Shown: positions 53,279 through 63,055, counted from the stretch's first letter. The stretch is DNA of 64,000 bases from Hydrogenophaga sp. (GCF_025699295.1 NZ_JAILWB010000009.1:124001-188000); one strand, 5' to 3'. Program-made: numbers and translations. Notes: generated by a model not told the origin, from the letters alone.

Positions 53279-54754
53279 ATGCCATCTTCCACACCTCAAG
53301 GGGCGGCCAATGCCGTCTTGTCCGCACCTTCTTCCGGCGCCCCGGCGCGCCCGGCCGCGCGCGGCGTCCTCGTCGCCCTGTCGCTGGGCATGCTGCTGCC
53401 ATCGCTGAGCGCCAGCATCGCCAACGTGGCCCTGCCCAGCCTGGCGCAGGCGTTCGCGGCGCCGTTTGCGTCGGTGCAGTGGGTGGTGATTGCCTACCTG
53501 CTGACGATCACCGCACTGGTGGTGAGCGCCGGGCGCCTGGGCGACCTGATCGGCCGGCGCCGTCTGCTGCTGGTCGGTCTGGCGGTCTTCGCGCTGGGCT
53601 CGGCGCTGGGTGGCGCGGCCAGTGGCCTGTGGCCGCTGGTGGCCGCGCGCGTGGTGCAGGGCGTGGGCGCGGCGATCATGATGGCACTGACCCTGGCGCT
53701 GGTCAGCGAGGTGGTGCCGCAGGCGCGCGCGGGAAGTGCCATGGGTCTGCTGGGCACGGTCTCGGCCGTGGGCACCGCGCTCGGCCCCGCCCTGGGCGGC
53801 CTGCTCATCGGCGCCTGGGGCTGGTCGGCGGTGTTCTGGCTCAATGTGCCGCTGGGGCTGGTGGCGCTGGCCATGGTGTGGCGCCACCTGCCGGATGACA
53901 GGCCGGCAGGCCCGTCGCCGGCCCGGCCGCGTGCGCCGCGCTTCGACCTCATCGGCACCGCGCTGCTCAGTTTCACGCTGACCAGCTACGCCCTGGCGAT
54001 GACGCTGGGGCAGGGCAGGTGGGGTGCGCTCAACGCGGGGCTGCTGCTTGTTGCCGTGGCAGGCGGGGCGGCGTTCGTGTGGGCGCAGCGCCGGGCGGTA
54101 GCGCCGCTGGTGCGGCTGGCGCTGTTGCGCGAACCGGTGCTGGCCGCGGGCTTTGCCACCAGCGCCCTGGTCACCGCGGTGGTGATGGCGACGCTGGTGG
54201 TGGGGCCGTTCTACCTGGCCGGCGCGCTCGGGCTCGATGCGCTGCGGCTGGGCATGGTGATGTCGGTGGGCCCGGCGGTGGCCGCGCTGGTCGGTGCGCC
54301 GGCGGGCCGGCTGGTGGACCGCCGGGGCGCGCCCCGCGTGGGCGCTGCGGGCCTGGTGCTGATGTTCGCCGGCAGCGTGGCGCTGCCGTTCTCATCGGCG
54401 GTATGGGGCGTGGCAGGCTACGCGGCCGCGCTGGCGCTGATCACGGCCGGCTACGCCGCCTTCCAGGCCGCCAACAACACGGCGGTGATGGCCCACGCGG
54501 GCGCCGACCAGCGCGGGGTGGTCTCGGGCCTGCTCAACCTGTCGCGCAACCTGGGGCTGATCACCGGCGCGTCGGTGATGGGCGCGGTGTTCCAGGCCGG
54601 TGCATCCATGCAGCCCCTGGCTGCCGCCAGCCCGCAGGCGCTCACGGCGGGGCTGCGCCTGAGCTTCTGGGTGGCGGCGGGCTTCGTGGCCACCGCAGGG
54701 CTGGTCACGCTGCTGGCCCGCACGGCGAACCGGCGTCAGGCTGATGCACACTGA
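53279..54754 (+). CDS. MFS multidrug exporter, DHA2 (14-helix) type
   Basis: 491 residues, about 14 hydrophobic segments. Signatures typical of EmrB-like drug:H+ antiporters: NVALPSLAQAF in helix 1, GRLGDLIGRRRLLLVG in loop 2-3, and the motif C-like VSAVGTALGPALGGLLIG. CAGGAG lies 9 bases before ATG 53279. Divergent from a LysR regulator that probably controls it. No membrane fusion partner is adjacent. Confidence 0.92.
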   Translation: MPSSTPQGAANAVLSAPSSGAPARPAARGVLVALSLGMLLPSLSASIANVALPSLAQAFAAPFASVQWVVIAYLLTITALVVSAGRLGDLIGRRRLLLVGLAVFALGSALGGAASGLWPLVAARVVQGVGAAIMMALTLALVSEVVPQARAGSAMGLLGTVSAVGTALGPALGGLLIGAWGWSAVFWLNVPLGLVALAMVWRHLPDDRPAGPSPARPRAPRFDLIGTALLSFTLTSYALAMTLGQGRWGALNAGLLLVAVAGGAAFVWAQRRAVAPLVRLALLREPVLAAGFATSALVTAVVMATLVVGPFYLAGALGLDALRLGMVMSVGPAVAALVGAPAGRLVDRRGAPRVGAAGLVLMFAGSVALPFSSAVWGVAGYAAALALITAGYAAFQAANNTAVMAHAGADQRGVVSGLLNLSRNLGLITGASVMGAVFQAGASMQPLAAASPQALTAGLRLSFWVAAGFVATAGLVTLLARTANRRQADAH

Positions 54755-54793
54755 CGGGTCTGCTGCCCCGTCATTTCTCTCGCCAAGGACCCC

Positions 54794-55195
54794 ATGAACC
54801 TGCTTCGCCGATCCATCAAGTGGGTGATGCTGGCCTCCGGCCTGCTGACCTGCACCATGTTCCATGCGCTGCTTGCACCGGACGCCGCATTGCGCTCGAA
54901 CTTCGGGCAGTCGATCGAAGGCCCGGTCGCAGAGATTGTCGTCAGGAACTGGGGTGCGCTCATCGGGTTGATGGGCGTTCTGCTGATCTGCGGTGCGTTT
55001 CGTGAACAGATTCGAACCGTCGCGCTGCTGGTCGCGGGCACCAGCAAGGTGATCTTCATCGCGCTCGTGCTCTCGCTGGGCCAGCCTTTTCTGCCATTTC
55101 AGGTGGGTGTGTCGATCGTGGTCGACACCCTGATGGTCGTGCTGTTCGCCAGCTACCTCATCGCCGAGCGGTTTTCGCCGCAGCGTGCGGGCTAG
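54794..55195 (+). CDS. Small four-helix membrane protein
   Basis: 133 residues with about four hydrophobic segments (near 8-27, 50-66, 75-92, 100-122) and little between them. No family motif that I recognise. It lies 39 bases after the exporter gene and may be co-transcribed. Convergent with the cytochrome c gene, whose stop is 7 bases away. Confidence 0.7.
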   Translation: MNLLRRSIKWVMLASGLLTCTMFHALLAPDAALRSNFGQSIEGPVAEIVVRNWGALIGLMGVLLICGAFREQIRTVALLVAGTSKVIFIALVLSLGQPFLPFQVGVSIVVDTLMVVLFASYLIAERFSPQRAG

Positions 55196-55202
55196 GGTCT
55201 GT

Positions 55203-56099
55203 TCAGCCCTTGCCCGGCAAGCCCTTGAGGTACAGGTACAGCGCCCGCAGATCCGTCTCGCTCATCTCGCGCAGCGATTCGAACGGCATCACCTGCACCG
55301 CCGTGCCGTCGGGCCGCTTGCCGCTGCGGAACATGGCGATCAGGGCCTCGGCGTCGGGGTAGCGGACCATCGCGCTGCCTTCGCCCGGGGGAAGTCGGGA
55401 CGCCGGTGGCCAGTCGGGCGGGCCGCCGGGGATCTTGCCGCCAGCCAGGTTCTCGCCATGGCAGCCGATGCACATGTTGGCCACGTACTTGCCGTGTTCC
55501 GGCGTCACGCCTTCGGGCACGGGTTGTTGCGGGGGCAGGCTGTGGTCGATGCGCGCGGCCGCATCCCGGATGGCGCCGTAGCCATAGAGCGCCTTCACGG
55601 GCAGCGGCAACTTCACGGTGGCGCCTTGCCCGTTGCCCGGTGGCAGCGAGCGCACATAGGCAACGAGCGAGGCCAGGTCGTCGTCGGTAAAGCGGTTGTA
55701 GTCCTCGCTGGGCATGATCATCAGCGGGCGGCCCTGCGGGTTCACGCCGTGGCGGATGGCGCGCACCCAGTCCACAGGCTGGTAAGCGGCTACCACGCCC
55801 CCGGGGCCGGTGGTGATGTTGGGGCCGGCGATAACGAGGCTGCCGTCGTCGACGAAAGTGCGGCCGGTGCCGGTCGCGCCGTGGCAGTCCACGCAGCCAC
55901 GCGATGCGAACAGATACCTGCCGCGTTCGACCGAGGCCGCGTCCTCGCGCAGCGCGAGCGGCTGCGCCGGCACGTTCACCGTGCGCTGCATCTTGCGCTC
56001 GGCCAGCATCAGGCCCAGGCCGAGCGCGATGACGGCCAGCAGCACCACCGAACCCAGCACCAACAGCAGTGCCCGCACCCACGTCTTCTTCTTCGTCAT
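55203..56099 (-). CDS. Membrane-anchored di-haem cytochrome c
   Basis: 298 residues. An N-terminal uncleaved helix (LLLVLGSVVLLAVIALGLGLMLA) anchors two class I cytochrome c domains with haem motifs CVDCH (Cys69-His73) and CIGCH (Cys210-His214). Distal methionine candidates: MPSEDYN and MPFESLR contexts. Periplasmic electron carrier, similar to alcohol/aldehyde dehydrogenase cytochrome subunits, but no dehydrogenase gene is adjacent. Confidence 0.92.
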   Translation of the reverse strand: MTKKKTWVRALLLVLGSVVLLAVIALGLGLMLAERKMQRTVNVPAQPLALREDAASVERGRYLFASRGCVDCHGATGTGRTFVDDGSLVIAGPNITTGPGGVVAAYQPVDWVRAIRHGVNPQGRPLMIMPSEDYNRFTDDDLASLVAYVRSLPPGNGQGATVKLPLPVKALYGYGAIRDAAARIDHSLPPQQPVPEGVTPEHGKYVANMCIGCHGENLAGGKIPGGPPDWPPASRLPPGEGSAMVRYPDAEALIAMFRSGKRPDGTAVQVMPFESLREMSETDLRALYLYLKGLPGKG

Positions 56100-56196
56100 T
56101 GCTTCGCCTCCGGTGGAGAAACCACCGGGGGCATTTCACGCGCGCGGCGCGCTGGCGTCAAGGGCCGCTGTCGCGCGCGGCACTGCGACCGTGGCC

Positions 56197-56721
56197 TTAC
56201 GGGACCCGGGTCGCAGGCGGCTGCCAGCGGAAGAAAACCGGATAGACCTTCTCCACCACCGGGCCGTTGAAGTCCCAGGCCAGGCACTGGCCCAGGTGCT
56301 GGGGCGGGCGGCCGTCGGCGGGCGGAGCGAACGAGTCCGAGCGGGTCTGGAACGCGGCGGTGGCCAGGTTGAAGAGCAGTTCGCGCAGGTGGGTGCAGCC
56401 CTGGATGCCGCCCAGGTGGCGCTGGATGGTCTGGCGCCAGCCCTTGCCCAGCACCTCGCCCACCATGCGCTGCATGGGAGCCATGGCCTCGGGGCAGGGG
56501 CCGTGCGGATGCGCGTCCATGGCGACAGCGATGTCGCGGATCACCATGGTCTCGTCGAAGGTGACGCGCAGGCGCATGTGGTGCACCGGCTGGCCGGCCT
56601 CCCAGCGGCCTTCGCCTTCGATCTCGAACGTGTGGGGCTTGCTGTCGTGCAGCTCGCCCTCGATGTCCCACAGGCCGTCGTCACGGCGGAAGCCGCGGTA
56701 TTCGACGCGGCGCGTGTGCAT
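56197..56721 (-). CDS. DUF2889 domain protein
   Basis: 174 residues. Begins MHTRRVEYRGFRRDDGLWDIEGEL and contains GCTHLRELL, typical of the DUF2889 family. Includes HPHGPCPEA, a His/Cys segment that might bind metal. Function unknown; no signal peptide. Divergent from the cupin gene by 130 bases. Confidence 0.85.
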   Translation of the reverse strand: MHTRRVEYRGFRRDDGLWDIEGELHDSKPHTFEIEGEGRWEAGQPVHHMRLRVTFDETMVIRDIAVAMDAHPHGPCPEAMAPMQRMVGEVLGKGWRQTIQRHLGGIQGCTHLRELLFNLATAAFQTRSDSFAPPADGRPPQHLGQCLAWDFNGPVVEKVYPVFFRWQPPATRVP

Positions 56722-56851
56722 GGGGGTGCGGGCTTGGGGTGGGGGCAGGGGCAAAGCGGTCTCTCCATCGGCGCGGGGCCAGGGGGATTTTCGGTCATGC
56801 CCCTGTTTGGCGGTGGCACACTGAGGACATCCCCCCACGGAGCGGCCCGCC

Positions 56852-57343
56852 ATGACGCACGACCACCACCACGATGACCACGCGCCCGCCTGGAAACACG
56901 ACGGCGTGCGCGTGATCCCGGGCAACCAGCTCGACGGCAACGTGCCTTCCACCCCGGGCATGGACCGCAAGGCGGCGATCAACTTCGCGCGCGTGGGCGC
57001 GCAGAAGCTCTGGGCCGGCACCGTCACCATCCACGCCAACGCGAAGACGGGCGCGCACCACCACGGCCCGCTGGAGAGCGTGATCTATGTGGTGCGCGGT
57101 CGCGCGCGCATGCGCTGGGGCGAGCAGCTGGAGTTCACCGCCGAGGCCGGCCCGGGCGATTTCATCTACGTGCCGCCCTTCGTGCCGCACCAGGAGATCA
57201 ACGCCAGCCCGACCGAATTGCTGGAGTGCGTGCTGTGCCGCAGCGACGGGCAGGCGGTGGCGGTCAACCTGGACATCGAACCGGTGGAAAAGCCCGAAGA
57301 GGTGCTGTGGGTGGACCCCACGCACCCCACCGGCGGGGTCTGA
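56852..57343 (+). CDS. Cupin protein with His-rich N-terminus
   Basis: 163 residues. The cupin barrel has motif 1 AHHHGPLESVIYVVRGRARMRWG (metal His pair plus Glu) and motif 2 PGDFIYVPPFVPHQEIN (His). An N-terminal MTHDHHHDDHAP adds a possible metal-binding tag. Possible dioxygenase, isomerase or storage cupin; substrate unknown. Followed by a GC-rich hairpin at 57345-57364. Confidence 0.9.
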   Translation: MTHDHHHDDHAPAWKHDGVRVIPGNQLDGNVPSTPGMDRKAAINFARVGAQKLWAGTVTIHANAKTGAHHHGPLESVIYVVRGRARMRWGEQLEFTAEAGPGDFIYVPPFVPHQEINASPTELLECVLCRSDGQAVAVNLDIEPVEKPEEVLWVDPTHPTGGV

Positions 57344-57344
57344 T

Positions 57345-57364
57345 CCCGGGGGCATGACCCCGGG
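57345..57364 (+). terminator. Hairpin after the cupin gene
   Basis: CCCGGGG (57345-57351), GCATGA, CCCCGGG (57358-57364), starting 2 bases after the cupin stop. It separates that gene from the sigma-28 promoter downstream. Confidence 0.55.
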
Positions 57365-57403
57365 GGGCGCAGCCCGCTGGCGGCGCAACGTGGAAAAAAG
57401 TCC

Positions 57404-57430
57404 TCAAGTTCCCGTTGGAGCCGCCGAAAA
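57404..57430 (+). promoter_or_regulatory. Sigma-28 (FliA) promoter
   Basis: TCAAGTTC (57404-57411), N11, GCCGAAAA (57423-57430). This fits the FliA consensus TAAAGTTT-N11-GCCGATAA, with the exact 11-bp spacing and the betaproteobacterial TCAAGTT variant. It is 56 bases before the ATG at 57486 and puts that gene in the late flagellar regulon. Confidence 0.8.
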
Positions 57431-57485
57431 ACCCGGCAAGAACACCGGGCCTGTTTTGTCCGGTGGCTGCCGTCAGGGGAAGCCC

Positions 57486-58199
57486 ATGCTCAACATTTCA
57501 AGTACCACGGCCGTGTCCTGGCCGACGCCGGTCTCCGCCGCTGTCGCGCCGGTGTCGCCGGTCGCGCCCGTGCAACCCGTGCAGGCGGGGAGCAGCGACG
57601 GCAAGGCGCAGATGGGTTTCGGCCGCGACGGGCGGGCCGCCCCGCAGCCGGCCGCCCCCGGGCGCCCGGACGCCGATGGGCGCAACGCCGCCACCGACGG
57701 CACGGCGGCTGCCCCGGGCGAGACATCGGCTGCTGCGCTGCAGGAGCAGTCGGCCCAGCGCAAGATGCGCCAGGAAGCTGTCCAGGCGGCCGAAAAGGAG
57801 CAGGCCAAGGACAAGAAGGCGGTCGAGCACCTGCAGAACGTGCTCTCGCGCATGTGGGAGGCCAGCGCCGCCGTGGTGGACCGTGCCCTGGGCATAGAGC
57901 CGGCCAGGGCCGGGGACGTGCCCGGCAACCAGAGCGACACCGCGCCCGACCTGTCGGCGGTGGCGGCCTCGACCCTGCCGCGCAAACCCCTGCCGGCGCC
58001 CGGCAGCGAGGCCGACAAGCCCGCCCAGGCGGCCCTGGCCTGGCCGGTGATGCCGGAGCCGGACGAGACCGCGCTGGATGTCGTCGGTGATGGCGTGGCC
58101 GCCGATGGCACGGTGGCCGAGGTGGTGGCCTACGACGAACAAGGCAACGGCAGCCCGGCGCCGGTGGAAGTCGGCAGCCTGGTCAGCGAGCGGGTCTGA
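57486..58199 (+). CDS. Uncharacterised protein of the flagellar regulon
   Basis: 237 residues. Ala/Pro-rich, low-complexity N-terminus (PVSPVAPVQPVQAG), a central charged helix predicted to form a coiled coil (EQSAQRKMRQEAVQAAEKEQAKDKKAVEHLQNVLSRM), and an acidic C-terminal end. Resembles flagellar-associated proteins such as FlaG-like or FliK-like low-complexity proteins but carries no diagnostic motif. Transcribed from a sigma-28 promoter and convergent with cheB, with stop codons adjacent (58199/58200). Likely late flagellar or chemotaxis accessory function. Confidence 0.7.
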   Translation: MLNISSTTAVSWPTPVSAAVAPVSPVAPVQPVQAGSSDGKAQMGFGRDGRAAPQPAAPGRPDADGRNAATDGTAAAPGETSAAALQEQSAQRKMRQEAVQAAEKEQAKDKKAVEHLQNVLSRMWEASAAVVDRALGIEPARAGDVPGNQSDTAPDLSAVAASTLPRKPLPAPGSEADKPAQAALAWPVMPEPDETALDVVGDGVAADGTVAEVVAYDEQGNGSPAPVEVGSLVSERV

Positions 58200-59297
58200 T
58201 CAGATCCGGTGGCGCACGCCGGCCGGTGCGCTGGCCAGGCGGTTCAGCACCGCGGGGGCGATCTGGCTCAGTGGCAGCACCTCGTGCGCCGCGCCATGCT
58301 GGATGGCCATGCGGGGCATGCCGAAGACCACGCAGCTGGCCTCGTCCTGCACGTAGTTGTAGCTGCCGGCGTCCTTCATCTCGCGCATGGCGGTGGCGCC
58401 GTCGGCTCCCATGCCGGTGAGCATGATGCCGATGGCATTGGGCCCGATGACGCGCGCGGCCGACTTGAACAGCACCTCCACCGAGGGCCGGTGCCGGTTG
58501 ACCGGCTCGGTGTCCTCGACCACGGCCACGTAGTTGGAGCCACTGCGGTCGATGCGCAGGTGGTGACCACCGGGGGCGATGTACGCATGACCCGGCAGGA
58601 TGCGTTCGCCATGGCGCGCCTCGGCCACGCGGATGCGGCACAGCGCGTTGAGCCGGTTGGCGAAGCTGGTGGTGAAGCCCGGCGGCATGTGCTGGGTGAT
58701 GACGATCGCGGGCGCATCGGCCGGCATGGGCACCAGCACCTCGCGGATGGCTTCGGTGCCACCCGTGGACGATCCGATGCAGATGATCTTCTCGGTGGAC
58801 ACGCGCGGCAGCGGCGCGCGCGGCGCTTCATGGTGGGCCGCGCCACCCGAGGCCGGTGCGCCGGCCGCGGGAGAGGGCGCCGCCAGGCGCTTCACATGGG
58901 CGGCGGCCGCCACGCGGATCTTGTCGAGGATGTCGCCCGCCAGTTCGTTCAGGCCGCTGCTCACGCCGATGCGCGGCTTGGCCACAAAGTCCACCGCGCC
59001 CATTTCGAGCGCGCGCAGCGTGATCTCGGCGCCCTGTTCGGTGAGGGTGGAGACCATCACCACCGGCATCGGGCGCAGGCGCATCAGGCGCGAGAGGAAC
59101 TCCAGGCCGTCCATGCGCGGCATTTCCACGTCGAGCGTGATCACGTCCGGGTTGAGCTCGCGGATCATCTCGCGCGCCACCAGCGGGTCGGCGGCGGCGC
59201 CGATGCAGGTCATGTCGGTCTGGCGGTTGATGATCTCGGTGAGCAGGCTGCGCACCAGTGCCGAGTCGTCGACCACCACCACTTTGATCTTTGCCAT
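58200..59297 (-). CDS. cheB: Chemotaxis methylesterase/response regulator CheB
   Basis: 365 residues. N-terminal receiver ([10 protein letters not shown], Asp56 in [12 protein letters not shown]) plus C-terminal methylesterase with Ser in [10 protein letters not shown], His in ITQHMPPGF and Asp in [10 protein letters not shown]. Removes methyl groups from, and deamidates, chemoreceptors; activated by CheA phosphorylation. Last gene of the minus-strand chemotaxis operon. Confidence 0.97.
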   Translation of the reverse strand: MAKIKVVVVDDSALVRSLLTEIINRQTDMTCIGAAADPLVAREMIRELNPDVITLDVEMPRMDGLEFLSRLMRLRPMPVVMVSTLTEQGAEITLRALEMGAVDFVAKPRIGVSSGLNELAGDILDKIRVAAAAHVKRLAAPSPAAGAPASGGAAHHEAPRAPLPRVSTEKIICIGSSTGGTEAIREVLVPMPADAPAIVITQHMPPGFTTSFANRLNALCRIRVAEARHGERILPGHAYIAPGGHHLRIDRSGSNYVAVVEDTEPVNRHRPSVEVLFKSAARVIGPNAIGIMLTGMGADGATAMREMKDAGSYNYVQDEASCVVFGMPRMAIQHGAAHEVLPLSQIAPAVLNRLASAPAGVRHRI

Positions 59298-59309
59298 TGT
59301 TGTGCTCCC

Positions 59310-59969
59310 TCAGAAAAGATCGACCGAGCCGCCCGACGTGGCCTTGGCCACCACCGCCGCGCTGCCCTTGCGCTCCTGTGTTTCGAGTGTTTCGGGATGC
59401 GAGTGCGCCAACCGCTTGACCATGGCCTTGCCGTTCGCGGGGAAATAGCACACCTTGCGCGGGTGGATGTCGAGCACGTCCTTGGAGATCACGGCGATGC
59501 GCTCGGTCTGCAGGTAGTCGAGCACGAACTGCGTATTGCGTTCGCCCACGTTCATGGTGGTGAAGCTGTGCATCACCTGGCCACCGCCGAACACCTTGGC
59601 CTGCATGGTCTCGCGCCGCGCGCCGAGCTTGATCATCTCGTTGATCAGCAGTTCCATGGCATAGGAGCCGTAGCGCCCGCTCGAATCGTTGCCGCCGTCG
59701 GGCAGCATGAAGTGGTTCATGCCGCCGACGCGCACGCGCGGGTCCCAGATGCAGGCGGCGATGCAGGAACCGAGCACCGTCATCACCACCAGGTCGTCGG
59801 CGGTCACGTAGTACTCGCCGGGCAGCACCTTGACCGCGTCGTGCTTGAAGTGGTGGTCCTGGTAGAAGAAGCTGGCTTCGCCCGGCTTCGGCGGTCGGGC
59901 CTTCAGGGCATCCAGGCGCGAGGCGCCGCCGGCCGGGGCGCGCGTGGCGGCGGCGTCAAATGCGCTCAT
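59310..59969 (-). CDS. cheD: Chemoreceptor glutamine deamidase CheD
   Basis: 219 residues. Catalytic Cys69 (VLGSCIAACIWD) and His86 (GGMNHFMLP) are present. Deamidates Gln to Glu on receptors. The N-terminal ~35 residues and a long C-terminal extension (from about residue 200) exceed the ~160-residue core. The extreme C-terminus is GSVDLF, nearly identical to the GSIDLF end of the CheZ-like protein. Its start overlaps the cheR end by 14 bases. Confidence 0.95.
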   Translation of the reverse strand: MSAFDAAATRAPAGGASRLDALKARPPKPGEASFFYQDHHFKHDAVKVLPGEYYVTADDLVVMTVLGSCIAACIWDPRVRVGGMNHFMLPDGGNDSSGRYGSYAMELLINEMIKLGARRETMQAKVFGGGQVMHSFTTMNVGERNTQFVLDYLQTERIAVISKDVLDIHPRKVCYFPANGKAMVKRLAHSHPETLETQERKGSAAVVAKATSGGSVDLF

Positions 59970-60846
59970 AGACCGTCTTTCCACGCAGGGCGAAGAGGTT
60001 GCGGGCGTCGCTGAAGTTCTCGGCATGGCCGACGAAGAGCATGCCGCCGGGCTTCATGACGCGGTGGATGCGTTCGAGCACGGCGCGCTGCGTGGGGGCA
60101 TCGAAATAGATCATCACGTTGCGGCAGAACACCACGTCGAAGGGTTCGCGAAACGGCAGGTTCTCGATCAGGTTGACGCTGAGGAACTCCATGTGCTTCT
60201 GCAGCTCGGGCTTGACGCGCATCAGCCCGGCGTTGCCGCCCTTGCCGCGCATGAAGAACTTCTGCATGCGCTCGGGGCTCAGCCCCTTGATCCCGTCGGC
60301 CTTGTAGACGCCGCGTTGCGCGGTGGCCAGCACCTTGGTGTCGATGTCGCTGTTGACGATCTGGAACGAACCCGACGTGCCCAGCGCCTCTGTGGCCGTC
60401 ATGGCGATGGAGTAGGGCTCCTCGCCGGTGGAGGCGGCCGAACACCAGATGCGCCAGGGCTGGCTGCGCTTCGCGGCCAGCAGGTCGTTCAGGATGCCGA
60501 AGTGGTGCTGCTCGCGAAAGAACGCGGTGAGGTTGGTCGTGAGGGCGTTGATGAATTCCTGCCACTCGGCGCCGTCGTGCTGTTCCAGCCAGTCCAGGTA
60601 GGTCTTGAAGCTGTCGTGGCCCGTTTCGCGCAGGCGGCGCGAGACGCGGCTGTACACCATGGCGTGCTTGCCGTCGTGCAGGCTGATGCCGGCCTTCTTG
60701 TAGATCAGGGCCTTGATGCGCGTGAAGTCGGCATCGGACCAGACGAACTCGCGGCCTTCGGCCAGCGGGCCGTCGTCGGTCGCAGGCGCGATGGACCGTG
60801 CCAGGGGAACGGGCACGCGCTTCGGGGGGGTGGACTGCAGCAGCAT
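59956..60846 (-). CDS. cheR: Chemoreceptor methyltransferase CheR
   Basis: 296 residues. N-terminal helical domain (DFTRIKALIYKKAGISL) and SAM-binding domain with the CheR motifs FFREQHHF, WCSAASTGEEPYSIAM, VFCRNVMIYFD. Adds methyl groups to receptor glutamates. 14-base overlap with cheD; 55 bases after cheA. Confidence 0.97.
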   Translation of the reverse strand: MLLQSTPPKRVPVPLARSIAPATDDGPLAEGREFVWSDADFTRIKALIYKKAGISLHDGKHAMVYSRVSRRLRETGHDSFKTYLDWLEQHDGAEWQEFINALTTNLTAFFREQHHFGILNDLLAAKRSQPWRIWCSAASTGEEPYSIAMTATEALGTSGSFQIVNSDIDTKVLATAQRGVYKADGIKGLSPERMQKFFMRGKGGNAGLMRVKPELQKHMEFLSVNLIENLPFREPFDVVFCRNVMIYFDAPTQRAVLERIHRVMKPGGMLFVGHAENFSDARNLFALRGKTVYERI

Positions 60847-60901
60847 GGGGGCCTGACGTGTGATGTGCGATGGGCGCCAGGTGGCGGTGCGGAGCGCTGG
60901 C

Positions 60902-63016
60902 TCAGTGCCGTGTGCGGCGCACCAGCCCGGAGGTGTCGAGGATCAGGGCGACCTTGCCGTCGCCCAGGATGGTGGCGCCCGAGACGTTGGGCACCTTGCG
61001 GTAGTTCGACTCCAGGTTCTTGATGACAACCTGCTGCTGGCCGAGCAGCTCGTCGACCATGAGCGCCACGCGCGCACCTTCGGCTTCCACCACCACCATG
61101 ATGGGGCTCGTGCCGTTGAACTCGAAGCGCGGCACCTGGAACACGCGCTCCAGTTCCACCACCGGCATGTATTCGTCGCGCACCTTCACCACCTGGGCGC
61201 CCTGGCCCATGGTGTTGATGTCCTCGGGCTTGATCTGGAACGATTCGATCACGCTGGACAGCGGCAGGATGTAGACCTCGTCGCTGACGCGCACCGACAT
61301 GCCGTCCATGATGGCCAGCGTCAGCGGCAGGCGCACCGAGACACGCATGCCGAAGCCCTCGGCCGAGGCGATTTCCACCGTGCCGTTGAGTGCGGCGATG
61401 TTCTTCTTGACCACATCCATGCCCACGCCGCGGCCGGACACGTCGGTCACTTCGTCGGCGGTGGAGAAGCCGGGCGCGAAGATCAGGTTCCAGACCTCGC
61501 TGTCGGTCATCGAGTCGGGTGCGTCGATGCCTTTCTCGCGTGCCTTCTTCAGCAGCTTCTCGCGCGACAGGCCTTTGCCGTCGTCGCGCACCTCGATCAG
61601 GATCGAGCCGCCTTCGTGCGTGGCCGACAGCGTGATCGTGCCGTGTTCGCTCTTGCCTTTGGAGCGGCGTTCCTCGGGCATCTCGATGCCGTGGTCGCAG
61701 CTGTTGCGGATCAGATGGGTCAGCGGGTCGGTGATCTTCTCCACCAGGCCCTTGTCGAGTTCGGTCGATTCTCCCTGCGTGACCAGCTCGACCTTCTTGC
61801 CCAGCTTGCTGGCGAGGTCGCGCAGCATGCGCGGGAAGCGGTTGAACACCACCGACATCGGGATCATGCGGATCGACATCACCGCTTCCTGCAGGTCGCG
61901 GGTGTTGCGGTCGAGGTCGGCCAGGCCGGCCAGCAGCGGCTGGTTGCTGGCGTCATCGAGTTCGCGGCTCTTCTGCGCCAGCATGGCCTGGGTGATGACG
62001 AGTTCGCCCACCAGGTTGATCAGCTGGTCGACCTTGCTCACCGAGACGCGCAGCGTGCTCGATTCGAGGCCGGCACCGGTGGGGGCACCCGCGGCGACCT
62101 TGGGGGCGACCTTGACCGGTGCGGCAGCCGCGGGCGCGGGCGCGGAGGCGTTCGGCACGCCGGGCGCGCCCTCGAAGAAGCCGTAGTCGCGGCCTTCGGT
62201 GGTGGGATTGGGGTGGCCCGTGCCCATGGGCTCATCGTCCAGGGGCGCCGCGCCGGCGGCGACTGCGCTGTTGTCGACGATGCGGATGTCGTCCTTGCCC
62301 ACGTGGAAGGTGAACAGGTCCATCAGGTCACCGTCGCTGGCGCTGGTGCGCGCGCGCCAGACGCGCTTGGTGCTCAGGTCGCAGGGCAGGGCCTCGACCG
62401 TGCCCAGGCCGGGAATGTCGCGGAACAGGTCGGCAATGCCGTCGGCCTGCGAGGGGTTCTCCAGCGGGCCGATGTGGATTTCCAGGTCGCGCTCGACCTT
62501 GGCCGCGGCCGCCTTGCGAGGCGCGGGTGCAGGTGCGGAAACCGGTGCGGCCACGACCACCGGGGCGGGCTCGGGTTCGGTGTGCTCGGCGTCCTCGCCA
62601 TGCGCCAGCACGCTGATGCGCGCGACCAGATCGGCCGTGGCGGGCGGCGTGCCGCCGCGGCCCTGGTGGGCACCCAGCAGGCCGCGCAGCGCGTCGGACG
62701 ATTCCAGCAACACGTCCACCATGGCGGCCGTGGGGGTGAGTTCGTGGCGGCGCAGCTTGTCCAGCAGCGACTCCATCTGGTGTGTGAGTTCGGCCACGTC
62801 GGCAAAGCCGAAGGTGGCCGCGCCGCCCTTGATCGAATGCGCGCAGCGGAAGATGGCGTTGAGCTCCTCGTCGTCGGCTTTCTCCAGGTCGAGCGCGAGC
62901 AGCATCTGCTCCATCTGGTCGAGGTTCTCGCCGGCTTCCTCGAAGAAGATCTGGTAGAACTGGCTCAGGTCGATGTCGTTACCGAGGCTCTGGCCCTCGT
63001 TCATCATTTCACCCAT
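60902..63016 (-). CDS. cheA: Chemotaxis histidine kinase CheA
   Basis: 704 residues. P1 HPt domain with His60 (FRCAHSIKGGAATFG), linker with the P2-like insert and Ala/Pro-rich segments, P3 dimerisation (TLRVSVSKVDQLINLVGELVITQ), P4 kinase (HLIRNSCDHGIE, DDGKGL, GRGVGMDVV) and P5 CheW-like domain. ATG 63016 is preceded by AGGAGA; longer frames are unlikely. No cheW gene is in the window, so adaptors must be encoded elsewhere. Confidence 0.96.
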   Translation of the reverse strand: MGEMMNEGQSLGNDIDLSQFYQIFFEEAGENLDQMEQMLLALDLEKADDEELNAIFRCAHSIKGGAATFGFADVAELTHQMESLLDKLRRHELTPTAAMVDVLLESSDALRGLLGAHQGRGGTPPATADLVARISVLAHGEDAEHTEPEPAPVVVAAPVSAPAPAPRKAAAAKVERDLEIHIGPLENPSQADGIADLFRDIPGLGTVEALPCDLSTKRVWRARTSASDGDLMDLFTFHVGKDDIRIVDNSAVAAGAAPLDDEPMGTGHPNPTTEGRDYGFFEGAPGVPNASAPAPAAAAPVKVAPKVAAGAPTGAGLESSTLRVSVSKVDQLINLVGELVITQAMLAQKSRELDDASNQPLLAGLADLDRNTRDLQEAVMSIRMIPMSVVFNRFPRMLRDLASKLGKKVELVTQGESTELDKGLVEKITDPLTHLIRNSCDHGIEMPEERRSKGKSEHGTITLSATHEGGSILIEVRDDGKGLSREKLLKKAREKGIDAPDSMTDSEVWNLIFAPGFSTADEVTDVSGRGVGMDVVKKNIAALNGTVEIASAEGFGMRVSVRLPLTLAIMDGMSVRVSDEVYILPLSSVIESFQIKPEDINTMGQGAQVVKVRDEYMPVVELERVFQVPRFEFNGTSPIMVVVEAEGARVALMVDELLGQQQVVIKNLESNYRKVPNVSGATILGDGKVALILDTSGLVRRTRH

Positions 63017-63055
63017 GTGGGGTCTCCTTGGCTGCAATGGGGCAGCGCGTTGCAA

